A stretch of 64,000 nt of DNA from Flavobacterium limi. GTDB taxonomy: Bacteria; Bacteroidota; Bacteroidia; Flavobacteriales; Flavobacteriaceae. Under the pieces are notes generated by a model that saw only the letters and a program-made list of their open reading frames with translations, was not told the DNA's origin and did no database searches. The position numbers and the translations under genes are program-made. The stretch spans positions 62,001 to 126,000 of the forward strand of contig NZ_JAADZV010000010.1 of the NCBI RefSeq assembly GCF_010645075.1. The letters are read 5' to 3'. Shown here one piece after another: positions 17,731 to 26,585 of this stretch. The number at the start of each line of letters is the position of its first letter. Position 1 is the first letter of the stretch.

Positions 17731-17782
17731 AAATTCCAAATCCCAATTAATCAGTTAGTTAAAAAAATGGAATTTGGAATTT
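17731..17782 (+). terminator. long inverted repeat after trmD, possible terminator
   Basis: Arms AAATTCCAAAT (17731-17741) and ATTTGGAATTT (17772-17782) are perfect 11-bp complements with a 30-nt loop and are followed by GTTTTTGTTT. The AT-rich stem and large loop make it a weak terminator. Confidence 0.45.
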
Positions 17783-17790
17783 GTTTTTGT

Positions 17791-17820
17791 TTGGAGTTTT
17801 GTTTTTTTTATATACATTTG
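17791..17820 (+). promoter_or_regulatory. rplS promoter
   Basis: TTG 17791-17793, 19-nt spacer, TACATTTG 17813-17820. It gives an rplS leader of about 67 nt, much longer than the leaders of neighbouring genes. Confidence 0.65.
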
Positions 17821-17826
17821 CACCCA

Positions 17827-17893
17827 AATTAGACCAACCTCTGGCGAAATCCGTGTATGTTGCTTTATTATAAAAACCATAATTTAAATTATC
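17827..17893 (+). promoter_or_regulatory. rplS 5' leader, candidate ribosomal-protein autoregulatory element
   Basis: The leader holds a conserved-looking GC-richer core at 17834-17862 (ACCAACCTCTGGCGAAATCC followed by GTGTATGTTG) whose CAAC / GTTG ends can pair. Structured L19 leaders are known in Flavobacteria (Rfam family recalled, not checked). Only the length, position and weak pairing are seen directly. Confidence 0.4.
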
Positions 17894-18244
17894 ATGGCAG
17901 ATTTATTAAAATTCGTTCAAAACGAATTCGTTGCTAAAAAAGATTTCCCTGATTTTGGAGCTGGAGATACTATCACAGTTTTCTACGAAATTAAAGAGGG
18001 TGAAAAAACAAGAACTCAGTTTTTTAAAGGAGTTGTTATTCAAAGAAGAGGTTCTGGTAACACAGAAACTTTTACTATTCGTAAAATGTCTGGATCAGTT
18101 GGTGTTGAGCGTATCTTCCCTGTGAACTTACCAGCTTTACAAAAAATTGAAATCAACAAGAAAGGTGCTGTACGTAGAGCAAGAATTTTCTACTTCAGAG
18201 ATCTTACTGGTAAAAAAGCTAAGATTAAAGATAAAAGAAGATAA
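17894..18244 (+). CDS. rplS: 50S ribosomal protein L19
   Basis: This 116-residue protein sits at the 30S-50S interface (bridge B8). The L19 pattern is clear: FPDFGAGDTITVFYEIKEGE, RTQFFKGVVIQRRGSG (about residues 37-52), TFTIRKMSGSVGVERIFP and the basic tail VRRARIFYFRDLTGKKAKI. Length matches the family. A leader of about 70 nt and a strong terminator show that it is monocistronic. Confidence 0.97.
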   Translation: MADLLKFVQNEFVAKKDFPDFGAGDTITVFYEIKEGEKTRTQFFKGVVIQRRGSGNTETFTIRKMSGSVGVERIFPVNLPALQKIEINKKGAVRRARIFYFRDLTGKKAKIKDKRR

Positions 18245-18264
18245 TCATTTATCTCTTTGTTATA

Positions 18265-18306
18265 AAAAACTCGTTTCAGATAATTTGAAACGAGTTTTTT
18301 TTTGAG
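18265..18306 (+). terminator. terminator after rplS
   Basis: A 14-bp stem AAAAACTCGTTTCA / TGAAACGAGTTTTT (18265-18278, 18286-18299) runs into a T tract to 18304. Confidence 0.92.
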
Positions 18307-18442
18307 GCTGTTTTTTGAAATGCCAATACCATAATTTTTTACTGTAAAAATCATTGATTTAATAATTTAAAGTCTGCGAAATGGCAATCTGTTAATTTCA
18401 GGATTTCTCTTGAAAACTAAACCGTTTTCGCACTGTTTTTAC

Positions 18443-18450
18443 TATATTTG
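18443..18450 (+). promoter_or_regulatory. icd -7 element
   Basis: TATATTTG fits TAnnTTTG 72 nt before the icd ATG. No upstream TTG at the usual spacing is present. The leader between 18451 and 18522 is about 65 nt with no clear structure. Confidence 0.5.
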
Positions 18451-18522
18451 CTCCGCTCATTTTGAGCCGAATATACCTTTCACATCGTCATTCTATGGCG
18501 ATACGATTATAAAAAAAAAAAA

Positions 18523-20745
18523 ATGACACAGAAATCAAAAATTTTTTACACCTTAACTGATGAGGCGCCATTATTAGCGACTTACTCTTTATTACCTATC
18601 GTTCAGGCTTTCACGGCTACAGCGGGTATCGCAATTGAAACCAGAGATATCTCTTTGGCAGGAAGAATTTTATCTAATTTTCCTGAATCTTTAACAGATG
18701 CTCAAAAAACAGGAGATGCTTTGGCTGAATTAGGTCAATTGGCTACTCAGCCGGAAGCTAACATTATTAAATTGCCAAACGTTTCTGCATCTGTGCCGCA
18801 ATTAAAAGCGGCTATTGCTGAGTTGCAGTCTCACGGATATAATGTGCCAAATTTTCCTGAAGATCCTCAAAATGATGCTGAAAAGGAAATTAAAGCTAAA
18901 TATGCAAAAGTATTAGGTTCTGCTGTAAACCCTGTTTTACGTGAAGGAAATTCTGACCGTAGAGCACCAAGAGCGGTTAAAAACTTTGCAAAAGCAAACC
19001 CTCACTCTATGGGTGCCTGGTCTGCTGACTCTAAAACGAAGGTTGCTTCTATGTCAGGTGGTGATTTTTACGGAAGTGAAAAATCTCTTACTGTTGCAGA
19101 AGCTAATGATGTAAAAATTGAATTTGTTGCTAAAGACGGTACAGCTACTATTCTTAAAGCAAGTACTCCGTTAAAAGCAGGTGAAATTATAGATAGCTCT
19201 GTTTTAAGTGTAAATAAATTAAAAGCTTTTGCTGCTGATGCAATTGCTGAAGCTAAAGCTGCAGGAGTATTACTTTCTGTACACTTAAAAGCGACTATGA
19301 TGAAAGTTTCAGATCCAATTATCTTTGGTGCTATCGTTGAAGTATATTTTGCTGACCTTTTTAAAAAATACGAATCTTTATTCGCTGAATTAAATGTTGA
19401 TACCAGAAATGGTTTAGGTGATATCTATGCAAAAATTGCCGGAAGACCTGAGCAGGCTGAGGTTGAAGCTGCTATTGCGCAAGCTATTGAAAACGGTCCT
19501 GCTCTTGCAATGGTTAATTCTGAAAAAGGAATTACAAATTTACACGTTCCTTCAGATGTAATTGTTGATGCTTCTATGCCGGCAATGATCCGTACTTCTG
19601 GTCAAATGTGGAACAAAGAAGGAAAACAACAAGATACATTTGCTGTTATTCCGGACAGATGTTATGCAGGAGTTTATACTGCAACAATTGATTTCTGTAA
19701 AAAACACGGAGCTTTTGATCCTAAAACAATGGGAAGTGTTCCTAACGTAGGTTTAATGGCTCAAAAAGCTGAAGAATACGGATCTCACGATAAAACTTTC
19801 CAAATGAAAGGGGAGGGAGTTGTTCGTGTTGTTGCCCAAAACGGAAATGTTTTAATGGAACAAAACGTTGAAACGAATGATATTTTCAGAATGTGTCAGG
19901 CTAAAGATGCTCCTATTCAGGACTGGGTTAAACTAGCTGTAAACAGAGCTCGTTTATCTGATACTCCTGCAGTTTTCTGGTTAGACGAAAACAGGGCACA
20001 CGACAGAGAACTGATCGTAAAAGTTCAAAAATATCTTAAAGATTACGATACTGCAAACTTGGATATCCGCATTTTAAACCCTGTTGCTGCTACTGAATTT
20101 ACTTTAGACAGAATCATTAAAGGTTTAGATACAATTTCTGTAACCGGAAATGTTTTACGTGACTACTTAACAGATTTATTCCCAATCTTAGAATTAGGAA
20201 CTTCTGCAAAAATGTTATCCATTGTTCCTTTAATGAACGGTGGCGGATTGTTTGAAACAGGTGCCGGAGGTTCTGCTCCTAAGCACGTTGAGCAATTTAC
20301 AGAAGAAGGATACTTACGTTGGGATTCGTTAGGGGAATTTTTAGCCCTTGGTGCTTCATTAGAGCACTTAGGTCAGACTTTAGACAATGCTAAAGCTATC
20401 GTTTTATCTGAAACTTTAGATCAGGCTAATGATAAATTTTTAGCTAATGATAAATCTCCTGCCCGCAAAGTAGGTCAGATTGATAACCGTGGTTCTCACT
20501 TTTACCTTGCTTTCTATTGGGCCCAGGCTTTAGCTGCCCAGACAAAAGATGCTGAATTAAAAGCAATCTTCACTCCAATCGCTGCTGAATTTGAAGCTAA
20601 CGAAGCTAAAATCGATGCAGAATTAATTGGTGCACAAGGTAAAGCTCAGAATATTGGCGGTTACTACCAGCCAACTCCTGAATTAGTTAGCAAAGCAATG
20701 CGTCCTAGTGAAACTTTCAATGCTATTATTGCTAAAATTGCATAA
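18523..20745 (+). CDS. icd: NADP-dependent isocitrate dehydrogenase, monomeric type
   Basis: This 740-residue enzyme is the monomeric (type II) isocitrate dehydrogenase that oxidises isocitrate to 2-oxoglutarate with NADP in the TCA cycle. Recognisable stretches are KIFYTLTDEAPLLATYSLLP at the N-terminus, LREGNSDRRAPRAVKNFAK (about residues 143-161), KGEGVVRVVAQNGN (about 430-443), FWLDENRAHDRELI (about 485-498) and FETGAGGSAPKHVEQF (about 583-598), which holds substrate and cofactor contacts. Its length is typical; it is unrelated to the shorter homodimeric enzyme. Product 2-oxoglutarate feeds the gltBD reaction encoded in the same window. Confidence 0.97.
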   Translation: MTQKSKIFYTLTDEAPLLATYSLLPIVQAFTATAGIAIETRDISLAGRILSNFPESLTDAQKTGDALAELGQLATQPEANIIKLPNVSASVPQLKAAIAELQSHGYNVPNFPEDPQNDAEKEIKAKYAKVLGSAVNPVLREGNSDRRAPRAVKNFAKANPHSMGAWSADSKTKVASMSGGDFYGSEKSLTVAEANDVKIEFVAKDGTATILKASTPLKAGEIIDSSVLSVNKLKAFAADAIAEAKAAGVLLSVHLKATMMKVSDPIIFGAIVEVYFADLFKKYESLFAELNVDTRNGLGDIYAKIAGRPEQAEVEAAIAQAIENGPALAMVNSEKGITNLHVPSDVIVDASMPAMIRTSGQMWNKEGKQQDTFAVIPDRCYAGVYTATIDFCKKHGAFDPKTMGSVPNVGLMAQKAEEYGSHDKTFQMKGEGVVRVVAQNGNVLMEQNVETNDIFRMCQAKDAPIQDWVKLAVNRARLSDTPAVFWLDENRAHDRELIVKVQKYLKDYDTANLDIRILNPVAATEFTLDRIIKGLDTISVTGNVLRDYLTDLFPILELGTSAKMLSIVPLMNGGGLFETGAGGSAPKHVEQFTEEGYLRWDSLGEFLALGASLEHLGQTLDNAKAIVLSETLDQANDKFLANDKSPARKVGQIDNRGSHFYLAFYWAQALAAQTKDAELKAIFTPIAAEFEANEAKIDAELIGAQGKAQNIGGYYQPTPELVSKAMRPSETFNAIIAKIA

Positions 20746-20774
20746 TTAATTAAAGCAATCTTAATTATATATTG

Positions 20775-20806
20775 AAAAGACAACCAGAAATGGTTGTCTT
20801 TTTTTT
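20775..20806 (+). terminator. terminator after icd
   Basis: A perfect 12-bp stem AAAAGACAACCA / TGGTTGTCTTTT with GAAA loop (20775-20786, 20791-20802) followed by T. Confidence 0.92.
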
Positions 20807-20882
20807 GTTTATTTGTTACCTACACTCCCATAATCAATTTAGAAAAAAAGCTATAAATAAGCGAACATTCATTTATATTTAA

Positions 20883-20890
20883 TATCTTTG
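20883..20890 (+). promoter_or_regulatory. -7 element of the TetR-MFS operon
   Basis: TATCTTTG fits TAnnTTTG and lies 21 nt before the ATG at 20912. Just upstream, GCGAACATTCATTT (20859-20872) resembles operator half-sites of TetR repressors, so autorepression is possible. Confidence 0.5.
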
Positions 20891-20911
20891 CATTATTGAA
20901 CTTCATATAAA

Positions 20912-21502
20912 ATGCGGACAAGAGATATTAATAAAGAAGAACTGGTTAAACAGAAAGCTATAGAGATGCTGGTGAAGTATGGAATAGAGGGCTTCGGAAT
21001 GAATCGGCTAGCAAAAGAAAGTGGAGTTTCTGTAGCGACATTATATATTTATTATTCAGATAAAGAAGATTTGATAAAGAAAATCGGGACAGAAATTGGG
21101 CAAACGTTTTTTAGTGAAATGGTAAAGGATTTTTCCCCGACAATGTCTTTTAAAGAAGGCTTACGAAAACAGTGGGAAAACAGGGCAAGATTTGCATTAA
21201 AAAATCCTTTAAAAGTTGCTTGTTGGGAAGCTTTAAGCCATTCCAGTTATCGGGATGATATGCTGGAAGAAAGTCTTGCTAATTTCAAAAAAACAATGTG
21301 GAGTTTTGTAGAAAATGCATTTGAAAAGAAAGAGCTGCTCCCAGTTTCAATTGAAGTATTCTGGAGTGTAGCTTATGGGCCTTTGTACGCTTTACTGCGT
21401 TTTGAAAATGAAGGAAAAAGTTTTGGAGATACACCATTTAAACTCACCAAAGAAAAAATGGATGAGGCATTTGAATTAGTAATTAAAGCACTAACGCCAT
21501 AA
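20912..21502 (+). CDS. TetR-family transcriptional repressor
   Basis: The 196-residue protein has an N-terminal TetR DNA-binding domain (about residues 9-55: LVKQKAIEMLVKYGIEGFGM, LAKESGVSVATLYIYYSDKE), followed by a helical ligand-binding domain. It is the first gene of a three-gene unit with a small protein and an MFS transporter, so it most likely represses this operon until an exported compound binds. Ligand is unknown. Confidence 0.92.
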   Translation: MRTRDINKEELVKQKAIEMLVKYGIEGFGMNRLAKESGVSVATLYIYYSDKEDLIKKIGTEIGQTFFSEMVKDFSPTMSFKEGLRKQWENRARFALKNPLKVACWEALSHSSYRDDMLEESLANFKKTMWSFVENAFEKKELLPVSIEVFWSVAYGPLYALLRFENEGKSFGDTPFKLTKEKMDEAFELVIKALTP

Positions 21503-21514
21503 ATTGATATTGTC

Positions 21515-21742
21515 ATGGAAGATACTCTGAATAATATATTGGTATTTGCAACCAACATTAGAACTGATAACGACAAAAAAATAATAAGTCGAACACTTAA
21601 TGATATTTCAGAAATTCAGGAATGGAATATTGATCAGGAAGATGTTGATTGTGTTTTGCGCATCGTAAGTGAAATATTATCCGAAGAACAGATAATCAAT
21701 ATTCTTCATCAAAACAACTTTAATTGCACACCATTAGACTAA
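21515..21742 (+). CDS. small protein, HMA-like ferredoxin fold without CxxC
   Basis: This 75-residue protein sits 12 bp after tetR and 6 bp before the MFS gene. The secondary structure pattern, strand ILVFATNI, helix DNDKKIISRTLNDI, strand EIQEWNID, strand CVLRIVSE, helix SEEQIINILHQNN, strand FNCTPLD, matches a ferredoxin-like beta-alpha-beta-beta-alpha-beta fold like heavy-metal-associated domains. The metal-binding CxxC is missing; only two separate Cys remain. Its operon place suggests a partner of the regulator or exporter, but no function is established. Confidence 0.8.
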   Translation: MEDTLNNILVFATNIRTDNDKKIISRTLNDISEIQEWNIDQEDVDCVLRIVSEILSEEQIINILHQNNFNCTPLD

Positions 21743-21748
21743 AATAAA

Positions 21749-23017
21749 ATGAAAGAACAGAATCAAACGATACCTTTTACAGGTTATCAAAAATTTGCGG
21801 TATTTATATTAGCAATTACTCAATTTACTGTCATTCTCGATTTTATGGTGATGTCTCCATTAGGAGATATTCTAATGAAAGATTTAGATTTAAAGCCCAC
21901 ACATTTTGGTTTAGTAGTTTCAGCATATGCTTTTAGTGCAGGAATTTCAGGACTTCTTACCGCCGGTTTTGCAGATAAATTCGACCGAAAAAAGTTATTA
22001 CTATTCTTTTATATAGGTTTTATTGGTGGTACTATTTTATGTGGTGTTGTAAATTCCTACCCTTTACTTGTTGCTGCCAGAATAGTTACAGGTTTGTTTG
22101 GAGGTGTAATAGGTTCAATTTCAATGGCAATTGTAGCAGATTTATTTGCATTACAGCAACGTGGCCGTGTGATGGGATTTCTTCAAATGGGTTTTGGGGC
22201 AAGTCAGATTCTTGGAATCCCGATTGGATTATATCTGGCGAATGCATGGGGCTGGCACGCACCATTTTTATGGGTTGCAGGAATGGCAGCAATAATAGCA
22301 GCTCTAATTGCTATGAAATTAAAACCAATTAAAGAGCACCTCGGCCTTCAGGAAGATAAATCGGCTTTTACTCACTTACTGCATACCATTCGTAAAAAAG
22401 AATACAGGATTGGGTTTACCGCTACAGCTTTACTTTCAATAGGAGGGTTTATGATGATGCCCTTTGGGAGCGCTTTTGCTATTAATAATTTAAAAATCAC
22501 ACAAGAAGAATTACCAATTGTATTTATGATTGCTGGTTTGTCTACTTTGGTGATAATGCCGGTTATAGGTAAGCTAAGTGATAAAATAGATAAATTCAGA
22601 ATATTTGTTTACGCTTCTGCGTGGACAGTTGTGATGGTTGGTGTTTATACGAATCTTAGGGAAAACCCGCTTTGGCTGGTTGTTATTTTTAATGTACTTA
22701 TGATGATGGGGGTAATGGGGCGTATGGTTCCTTCAACAGCATTAGTAACTTCAATACCAGCTATGAAAGACAGAGGTGCTTTTATGAGTATTAACTCTTC
22801 ACTTCAACAAATTGCCGGTGGAATAGCGGCTGCTTTTGCAGGAACAATTGTAGTGCAAAAGGATAAATTTAGTCCATTGGAACATTATAACACATTAGGG
22901 ATTGTAATTATTGCCATTTCAATTGTAGCAATATTACTCATGCACCGTGTAAGCAAGCTGATAAAAAGAAAGACTGGAGAAGCCACAATGTCTATTTCGA
23001 CTATTCATGAAGTTTAA
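21749..23017 (+). CDS. MFS transporter, drug/multi-substrate efflux type
   Basis: The 422-residue protein has about 12 membrane segments. The loop 2-3 MFS motif is GFADKFDRKKLLL (about residues 74-86) and the repeated motif in the second half is GKLSDKIDKFR. The start, FAVFILAITQFTVILDFMVM, carries the motif-D-like acid of proton-driven exporters in TM1. It is the last gene of the TetR operon and is probably a proton antiporter exporting the compound sensed by TetR. A weak terminator follows at 23108. Confidence 0.92.
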   Translation: MKEQNQTIPFTGYQKFAVFILAITQFTVILDFMVMSPLGDILMKDLDLKPTHFGLVVSAYAFSAGISGLLTAGFADKFDRKKLLLFFYIGFIGGTILCGVVNSYPLLVAARIVTGLFGGVIGSISMAIVADLFALQQRGRVMGFLQMGFGASQILGIPIGLYLANAWGWHAPFLWVAGMAAIIAALIAMKLKPIKEHLGLQEDKSAFTHLLHTIRKKEYRIGFTATALLSIGGFMMMPFGSAFAINNLKITQEELPIVFMIAGLSTLVIMPVIGKLSDKIDKFRIFVYASAWTVVMVGVYTNLRENPLWLVVIFNVLMMMGVMGRMVPSTALVTSIPAMKDRGAFMSINSSLQQIAGGIAAAFAGTIVVQKDKFSPLEHYNTLGIVIIAISIVAILLMHRVSKLIKRKTGEATMSISTIHEV

Positions 23018-23107
23018 GAAATATAAACATTGTATTTTAAGCCCATATTTTGAGTTGTCTTTTTTTACAATCTTTACAATTCAACAATTTTTTTTTTGAT
23101 CTATATC

Positions 23108-23130
23108 AGGTCATAGGTCTGGCCTTTTTT
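23108..23130 (+). terminator. possible weak terminator after the MFS gene
   Basis: AGGTC / GGCCT (23108-23112, 23121-23125) pairs with one G-T wobble and is followed by a T tract ending at 23131. Confidence 0.45.
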
Positions 23131-23143
23131 AATTGATATAATT

Positions 23144-23437
23144 TTAGATATCTATTTTATAATATTCCTTATTATTAACTCTCTTTAAATCAATTATATT
23201 GTTGTTAATTTCGTAGGTAAAATTCTCAGCAAAATCTACAATAAAATACTTAAAACAGGCTATAACATTATTGGCAATATTATCAATATTATAAGTTGGC
23301 AGTTTTATTGTACAAATATCACCAAGTTTGAGATTGTTTTTTATTGCTGTAAGTGTTGATATATTCCAATTTGCTCTTGCTCCGTCAAAATTCCAAATGT
23401 CATCATTGGTGCCATCAATTTCTATTCTGTTTTTCAT
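23144..23437 (-). CDS. small protein of unknown function
   Basis: This 97-residue minus-strand frame has no family I recognise. It is acidic at the N-terminus (MKNRIEIDGTNDDIWNFDG), with a central beta-rich part (LGDICTIKLPTYNI) and a long helix or strand DNIANNVIACFKYFIVDF. It has no signal peptide. A full TTG-N20-TAnnTTTG promoter lies 27 nt upstream, which is the main support that it is a real gene. It has the lowest GC of the surrounding genes. Confidence 0.6.
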   Translation of the reverse strand: MKNRIEIDGTNDDIWNFDGARANWNISTLTAIKNNLKLGDICTIKLPTYNIDNIANNVIACFKYFIVDFAENFTYEINNNIIDLKRVNNKEYYKIDI

Positions 23438-23463
23438 TTTATTGGTTGTTTAAATATTTTACA

Positions 23464-23494
23464 CAAAAATACAATCTCTATGAGTTTTCTCCAA
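23464..23494 (-). promoter_or_regulatory. promoter of the 97-residue protein gene
   Basis: On the minus strand, TTG (plus 23492-23494) is followed after 20 nt by TATTTTTG (plus 23464-23471), matching the Bacteroidota consensus. Confidence 0.6.
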
Positions 23495-23609
23495 TTATAT
23501 AAAATCTATTTGAAATAGTACTGCTGTAAAATTGTCTATTTAATAAATTAGTTTGAATTTTTAATTGGATTTTTATTGTGTACACGGATTTATAACTTAG
23601 GTCATAATA

Positions 23610-23640
23610 AGAAAGTCACTTAGGTAAAGAAGTGACTTTT
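23610..23640 (-). terminator. inverted repeat between two genes, probable terminator of comM/yifB
   Basis: Perfect 10-bp stem AAAGTCACTT / AAGTGACTTT (23612-23621, 23630-23639). The minus strand follows with CTTATTAT, a weak T tract, so it is a modest terminator for the gene ending at 23673. Confidence 0.5.
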
Positions 23641-23672
23641 GATATATATATATTTTTAAACTCTTAATTTTC

Positions 23673-25208
23673 TTACCCCAACCAACCATCACGATCCAGA
23701 CTACGATACTGTATTGCTTCCGCAATATGCGATGGAGCTATTTGAGGAGCGGCATCTAAGTCGACAATAGTTCTGGCGACTTTTAAAATGCGATCATAAG
23801 CCCTTGCTGAAAGATTCAGTCGCTCCATGGCCGTTTTCAATAATTCTTTTGATTGTTCGTCAAGAACACAATATTCCCGTATTAATTTGCTACTCATTTG
23901 TGCATTGTAATGAATATTAGCCAATTGTTCAAACCGGACAGACTGAACTTCACGGGCTGAAGTTACTCTTTGTCTGATAGAGGCACTGCTCTCGGATTTA
24001 TTATCATCTGATAATTTTTCAAAAGGTACCGGTGTTACTTCTATATGAATATCAATTCGATCTAATAAAGGGCCTGAAATTTTACTCATATAGCGCTGCA
24101 TTTCATGTGGAGATGAAGTGTTAGGCATCGAAGGATCATTAAAAAATCCACTTGGACTCGGATTCATACTTGCCACCAGCATAAAAGAAGAAGGGTAAGT
24201 GACTGTAAACTTAGCTCTTGAAATTGTAACTTCCCGGTCTTCGAGAGGCTGACGCATTACCTCTAAAACATCTCTTTTAAATTCCGGTAATTCATCCAGA
24301 AATAAGACACCGTTGTGTGCCATTGAGATTTCTCCCGGCTGAGGATAACTTCCTCCTCCAACAAGGGCAACATTCGAAATTGTATGATGTGGACTTCGAA
24401 AAGGTCTTTGATTCATTAAACCAACCTCTTTTAATTTGCCTGCAACGCTATGAATTTTTGTAGTTTCAAGTGCTTCTCTCAGGGTCATTGGGGGTAAAAT
24501 GCTAGGCAAGCGTTTTGCTAACATTGTTTTTCCTGCCCCTGGAGGACCAATCAGAATAATATTATGTCCTCCGGCAGCAGCAATTTCCATGCAGCGTTTA
24601 ATGCTTTCCTGGCCTCTAACATCAGAAAAATCAAACTCTGGAAAATCTAAGGTTTTATAAAACTCAGCACGTGTATCAATGACTGTAGGTTCCAAAGTTC
24701 CTTTTCCTTCAAAGAAATCGATGACTTCCTGAACATTTTCAACTCCGTAAACGTCCAGTCCTGCAACAATAGCAGCTTCTTTTACATTTTGCTTTGGAAG
24801 AAAAAAGCCTTTATAGCCTTCTTCTTTAGCTTTAATGGCAATTGAGAGCGCACCATTTATAGATTGTAAGCTTCCATCCAATGAAAGTTCCCCCATAATA
24901 ATATATTGATCAATTTCGGCAGCCTTTATCTGGTCTGAAGCTACTAGAATTCCAATTGCTAAGGTTAAATCATAAGCGGAACCTTCTTTACGCAAATCCG
25001 CGGGCGCCATATTTATTGTTATCTTTTTGCCCGGCATAGCATAACCATTATTTTTAAGAGCCGCAGCTATACGATAACTGCTTTCTTTTATAGCATTATC
25101 TGGCAGGCCTACTAAATGATAACCAATACCTTTATCCGTATTAACTTCAACAGTTATAGTGGTGGCTTCAACTCCAAAAACTGCACTTCCAAAAACCTTT
25201 ATGAGCAT
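23673..25208 (-). CDS. comM: YifB/ComM-family Mg-chelatase-like AAA+ ATPase
   Basis: This 511-residue protein has an N-terminal Lon-protease-like S5 domain (MLIKVFGSAVFGVEATTITV to about residue 180), an AAA+ Mg-chelatase core with Walker A GPPGAGKTMLAKRLP (about residue 221) and Walker B LFLDELPEF, and a C-terminal chelatase subdomain. In naturally competent bacteria ComM is a helicase that aids branch migration of incoming DNA. Competence here is inferred only. Length matches the family. It is monocistronic on the minus strand. Confidence 0.93.
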   Translation of the reverse strand: MLIKVFGSAVFGVEATTITVEVNTDKGIGYHLVGLPDNAIKESSYRIAAALKNNGYAMPGKKITINMAPADLRKEGSAYDLTLAIGILVASDQIKAAEIDQYIIMGELSLDGSLQSINGALSIAIKAKEEGYKGFFLPKQNVKEAAIVAGLDVYGVENVQEVIDFFEGKGTLEPTVIDTRAEFYKTLDFPEFDFSDVRGQESIKRCMEIAAAGGHNIILIGPPGAGKTMLAKRLPSILPPMTLREALETTKIHSVAGKLKEVGLMNQRPFRSPHHTISNVALVGGGSYPQPGEISMAHNGVLFLDELPEFKRDVLEVMRQPLEDREVTISRAKFTVTYPSSFMLVASMNPSPSGFFNDPSMPNTSSPHEMQRYMSKISGPLLDRIDIHIEVTPVPFEKLSDDNKSESSASIRQRVTSAREVQSVRFEQLANIHYNAQMSSKLIREYCVLDEQSKELLKTAMERLNLSARAYDRILKVARTIVDLDAAPQIAPSHIAEAIQYRSLDRDGWLG

Positions 25209-25305
25209 GAATTAATTTATTAATTGTAAATATTTATTTAGCTTTAGCAAAATAATAAAATATTTTAATAAATAAAGTATTACAATAATAAATTTTTATC
25301 TGAAT

Positions 25306-26280
25306 CTAATCAAATTTTAAACCGATCTGATTTTTTACTTCTTCGACAATGCTGCTTAACTCTAAACTGTTCTGATGTGACCACAGTTGACTTTCGATTT
25401 GATTATTTTTTATGCAGTTATGGCATTCAATTGCTTCATGTGCATAGCCTTTTCCAATATTTGGAATCTTAAAATTTTCTTCCTGTTCATTTTCAATAAT
25501 AGAATATCCTTCTGTCATAAACCAAGGGGAGTCAATGTCAATTCTTCCGTTAGTGCCGCTAATGGTGGCTTTCATATCAGAAGCAGAAACCAAACCGGCG
25601 TGTAAAACTGACTGAGCTGACTGATATTGTAAAATCATAGTAGTCTGTAAATCGACTCCTGTTGTATGAAAAGTTGATTTTGCAAGGATCTCTTCCGGAA
25701 TTCCAAGTATAATATAGGAGAGAAATAATGGATAAACCCCAATGTCATAAAGAGCTCCGCCACCTAATTTTTTGTCTGTCAGTCTAATTCCTAATTCACT
25801 ATTATAATAAGCAAAATCAGCTTTAAGATATTTGATATTTCCTATTTCGTTATTTTTTACTTTAGACAGCAGTTCACGAATTGATGGAATAAATCGCGTC
25901 CAAAAAGCTTCCATGAAAAATTTATTGTATTTTTTTGACGCTTTAATCATTTGTACAGCATCATAATGGGATAACGATAAAGGCTTTTCGCATAATACAT
26001 GTTTTCCGTTTTTCATTGCCAGAATTGATAATTCTGCGTGAGAATCGTGAGGTGTTGCTATATAAACGATATCAACACTGTCATCTAAAAAAAGATCATT
26101 GTATGATCCGTAAAATTTATTGCAATCATATTTTTTTGCAAAATCATTTGCTTTAGCGATGTCTCTTGAAGCAACAGCATATAATTCGGCTTCCTCAATT
26201 AATTCTAAATCGGAAGCAAACTGATTAGCAATATTTCCTAATCCAATAATGCCCCATCTTATTTTTTGATCTTTATTCAT
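25306..26280 (-). CDS. Gfo/Idh/MocA-family NAD(P)-dependent oxidoreductase
   Basis: The 324-residue protein has an N-terminal Rossmann domain (RWGIIGLGNIANQFASDLEL, about residues 8-27) and the family signature HVLCEKPLSLSHYDA (about 94-108). The catalytic-region histidine is likely in GGGALYDIGVYPLFLS. It resembles trans-1,2-dihydrobenzene-1,2-diol dehydrogenases and sugar dehydrogenases. Its substrate cannot be told. It stands alone, divergent from amtB. Confidence 0.9.
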   Translation of the reverse strand: MNKDQKIRWGIIGLGNIANQFASDLELIEEAELYAVASRDIAKANDFAKKYDCNKFYGSYNDLFLDDSVDIVYIATPHDSHAELSILAMKNGKHVLCEKPLSLSHYDAVQMIKASKKYNKFFMEAFWTRFIPSIRELLSKVKNNEIGNIKYLKADFAYYNSELGIRLTDKKLGGGALYDIGVYPLFLSYIILGIPEEILAKSTFHTTGVDLQTTMILQYQSAQSVLHAGLVSASDMKATISGTNGRIDIDSPWFMTEGYSIIENEQEENFKIPNIGKGYAHEAIECHNCIKNNQIESQLWSHQNSLELSSIVEEVKNQIGLKFD

Positions 26281-26585
26281 CTTGAATTATAATTATAAAA
26301 ATGTTAAACAATCAAAGATAAATCAACCTAATTAAATAATAGATATGTTTTTTGTAGACTATGTTCAATTTCTTACATATTATATTTATTAAAAATTAAA
26401 AAAGGATGAATTTTTATTATTTCAGGATTAATATTTTGTAAAATTTATATATGTTTTAAGAAATAGGTGTAAAACAAAGGGGGGTAAAATGAAAAATTAA
26501 CAAAAATTAAACATTATGCAGTATTTTTTATGGGGGGTATGTGATGATTTTATATTTTTACCCAAAATTTTAAAACTAAATAACG
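26281..26585. promoter_or_regulatory. divergent intergenic region upstream of amtB with two phased G6 tracts
   Basis: Two GGGGGGTA tracts begin at 26479 and 26532, exactly 53 bp apart (about five helical turns). Each is followed within a few bases by TGA or TGTGA. TATATTTTTA at 26551-26560 may be the amtB -7. No gene is visible. The tracts are candidate regulator sites for nitrogen control; a sigma-54 -24/-12 pair is not seen. Confidence 0.4.

Noticed and set aside
26461..26585. Sigma-54 promoter for amtB
   Set aside because: No GG-N10-GC pair of the -24/-12 type could be found.
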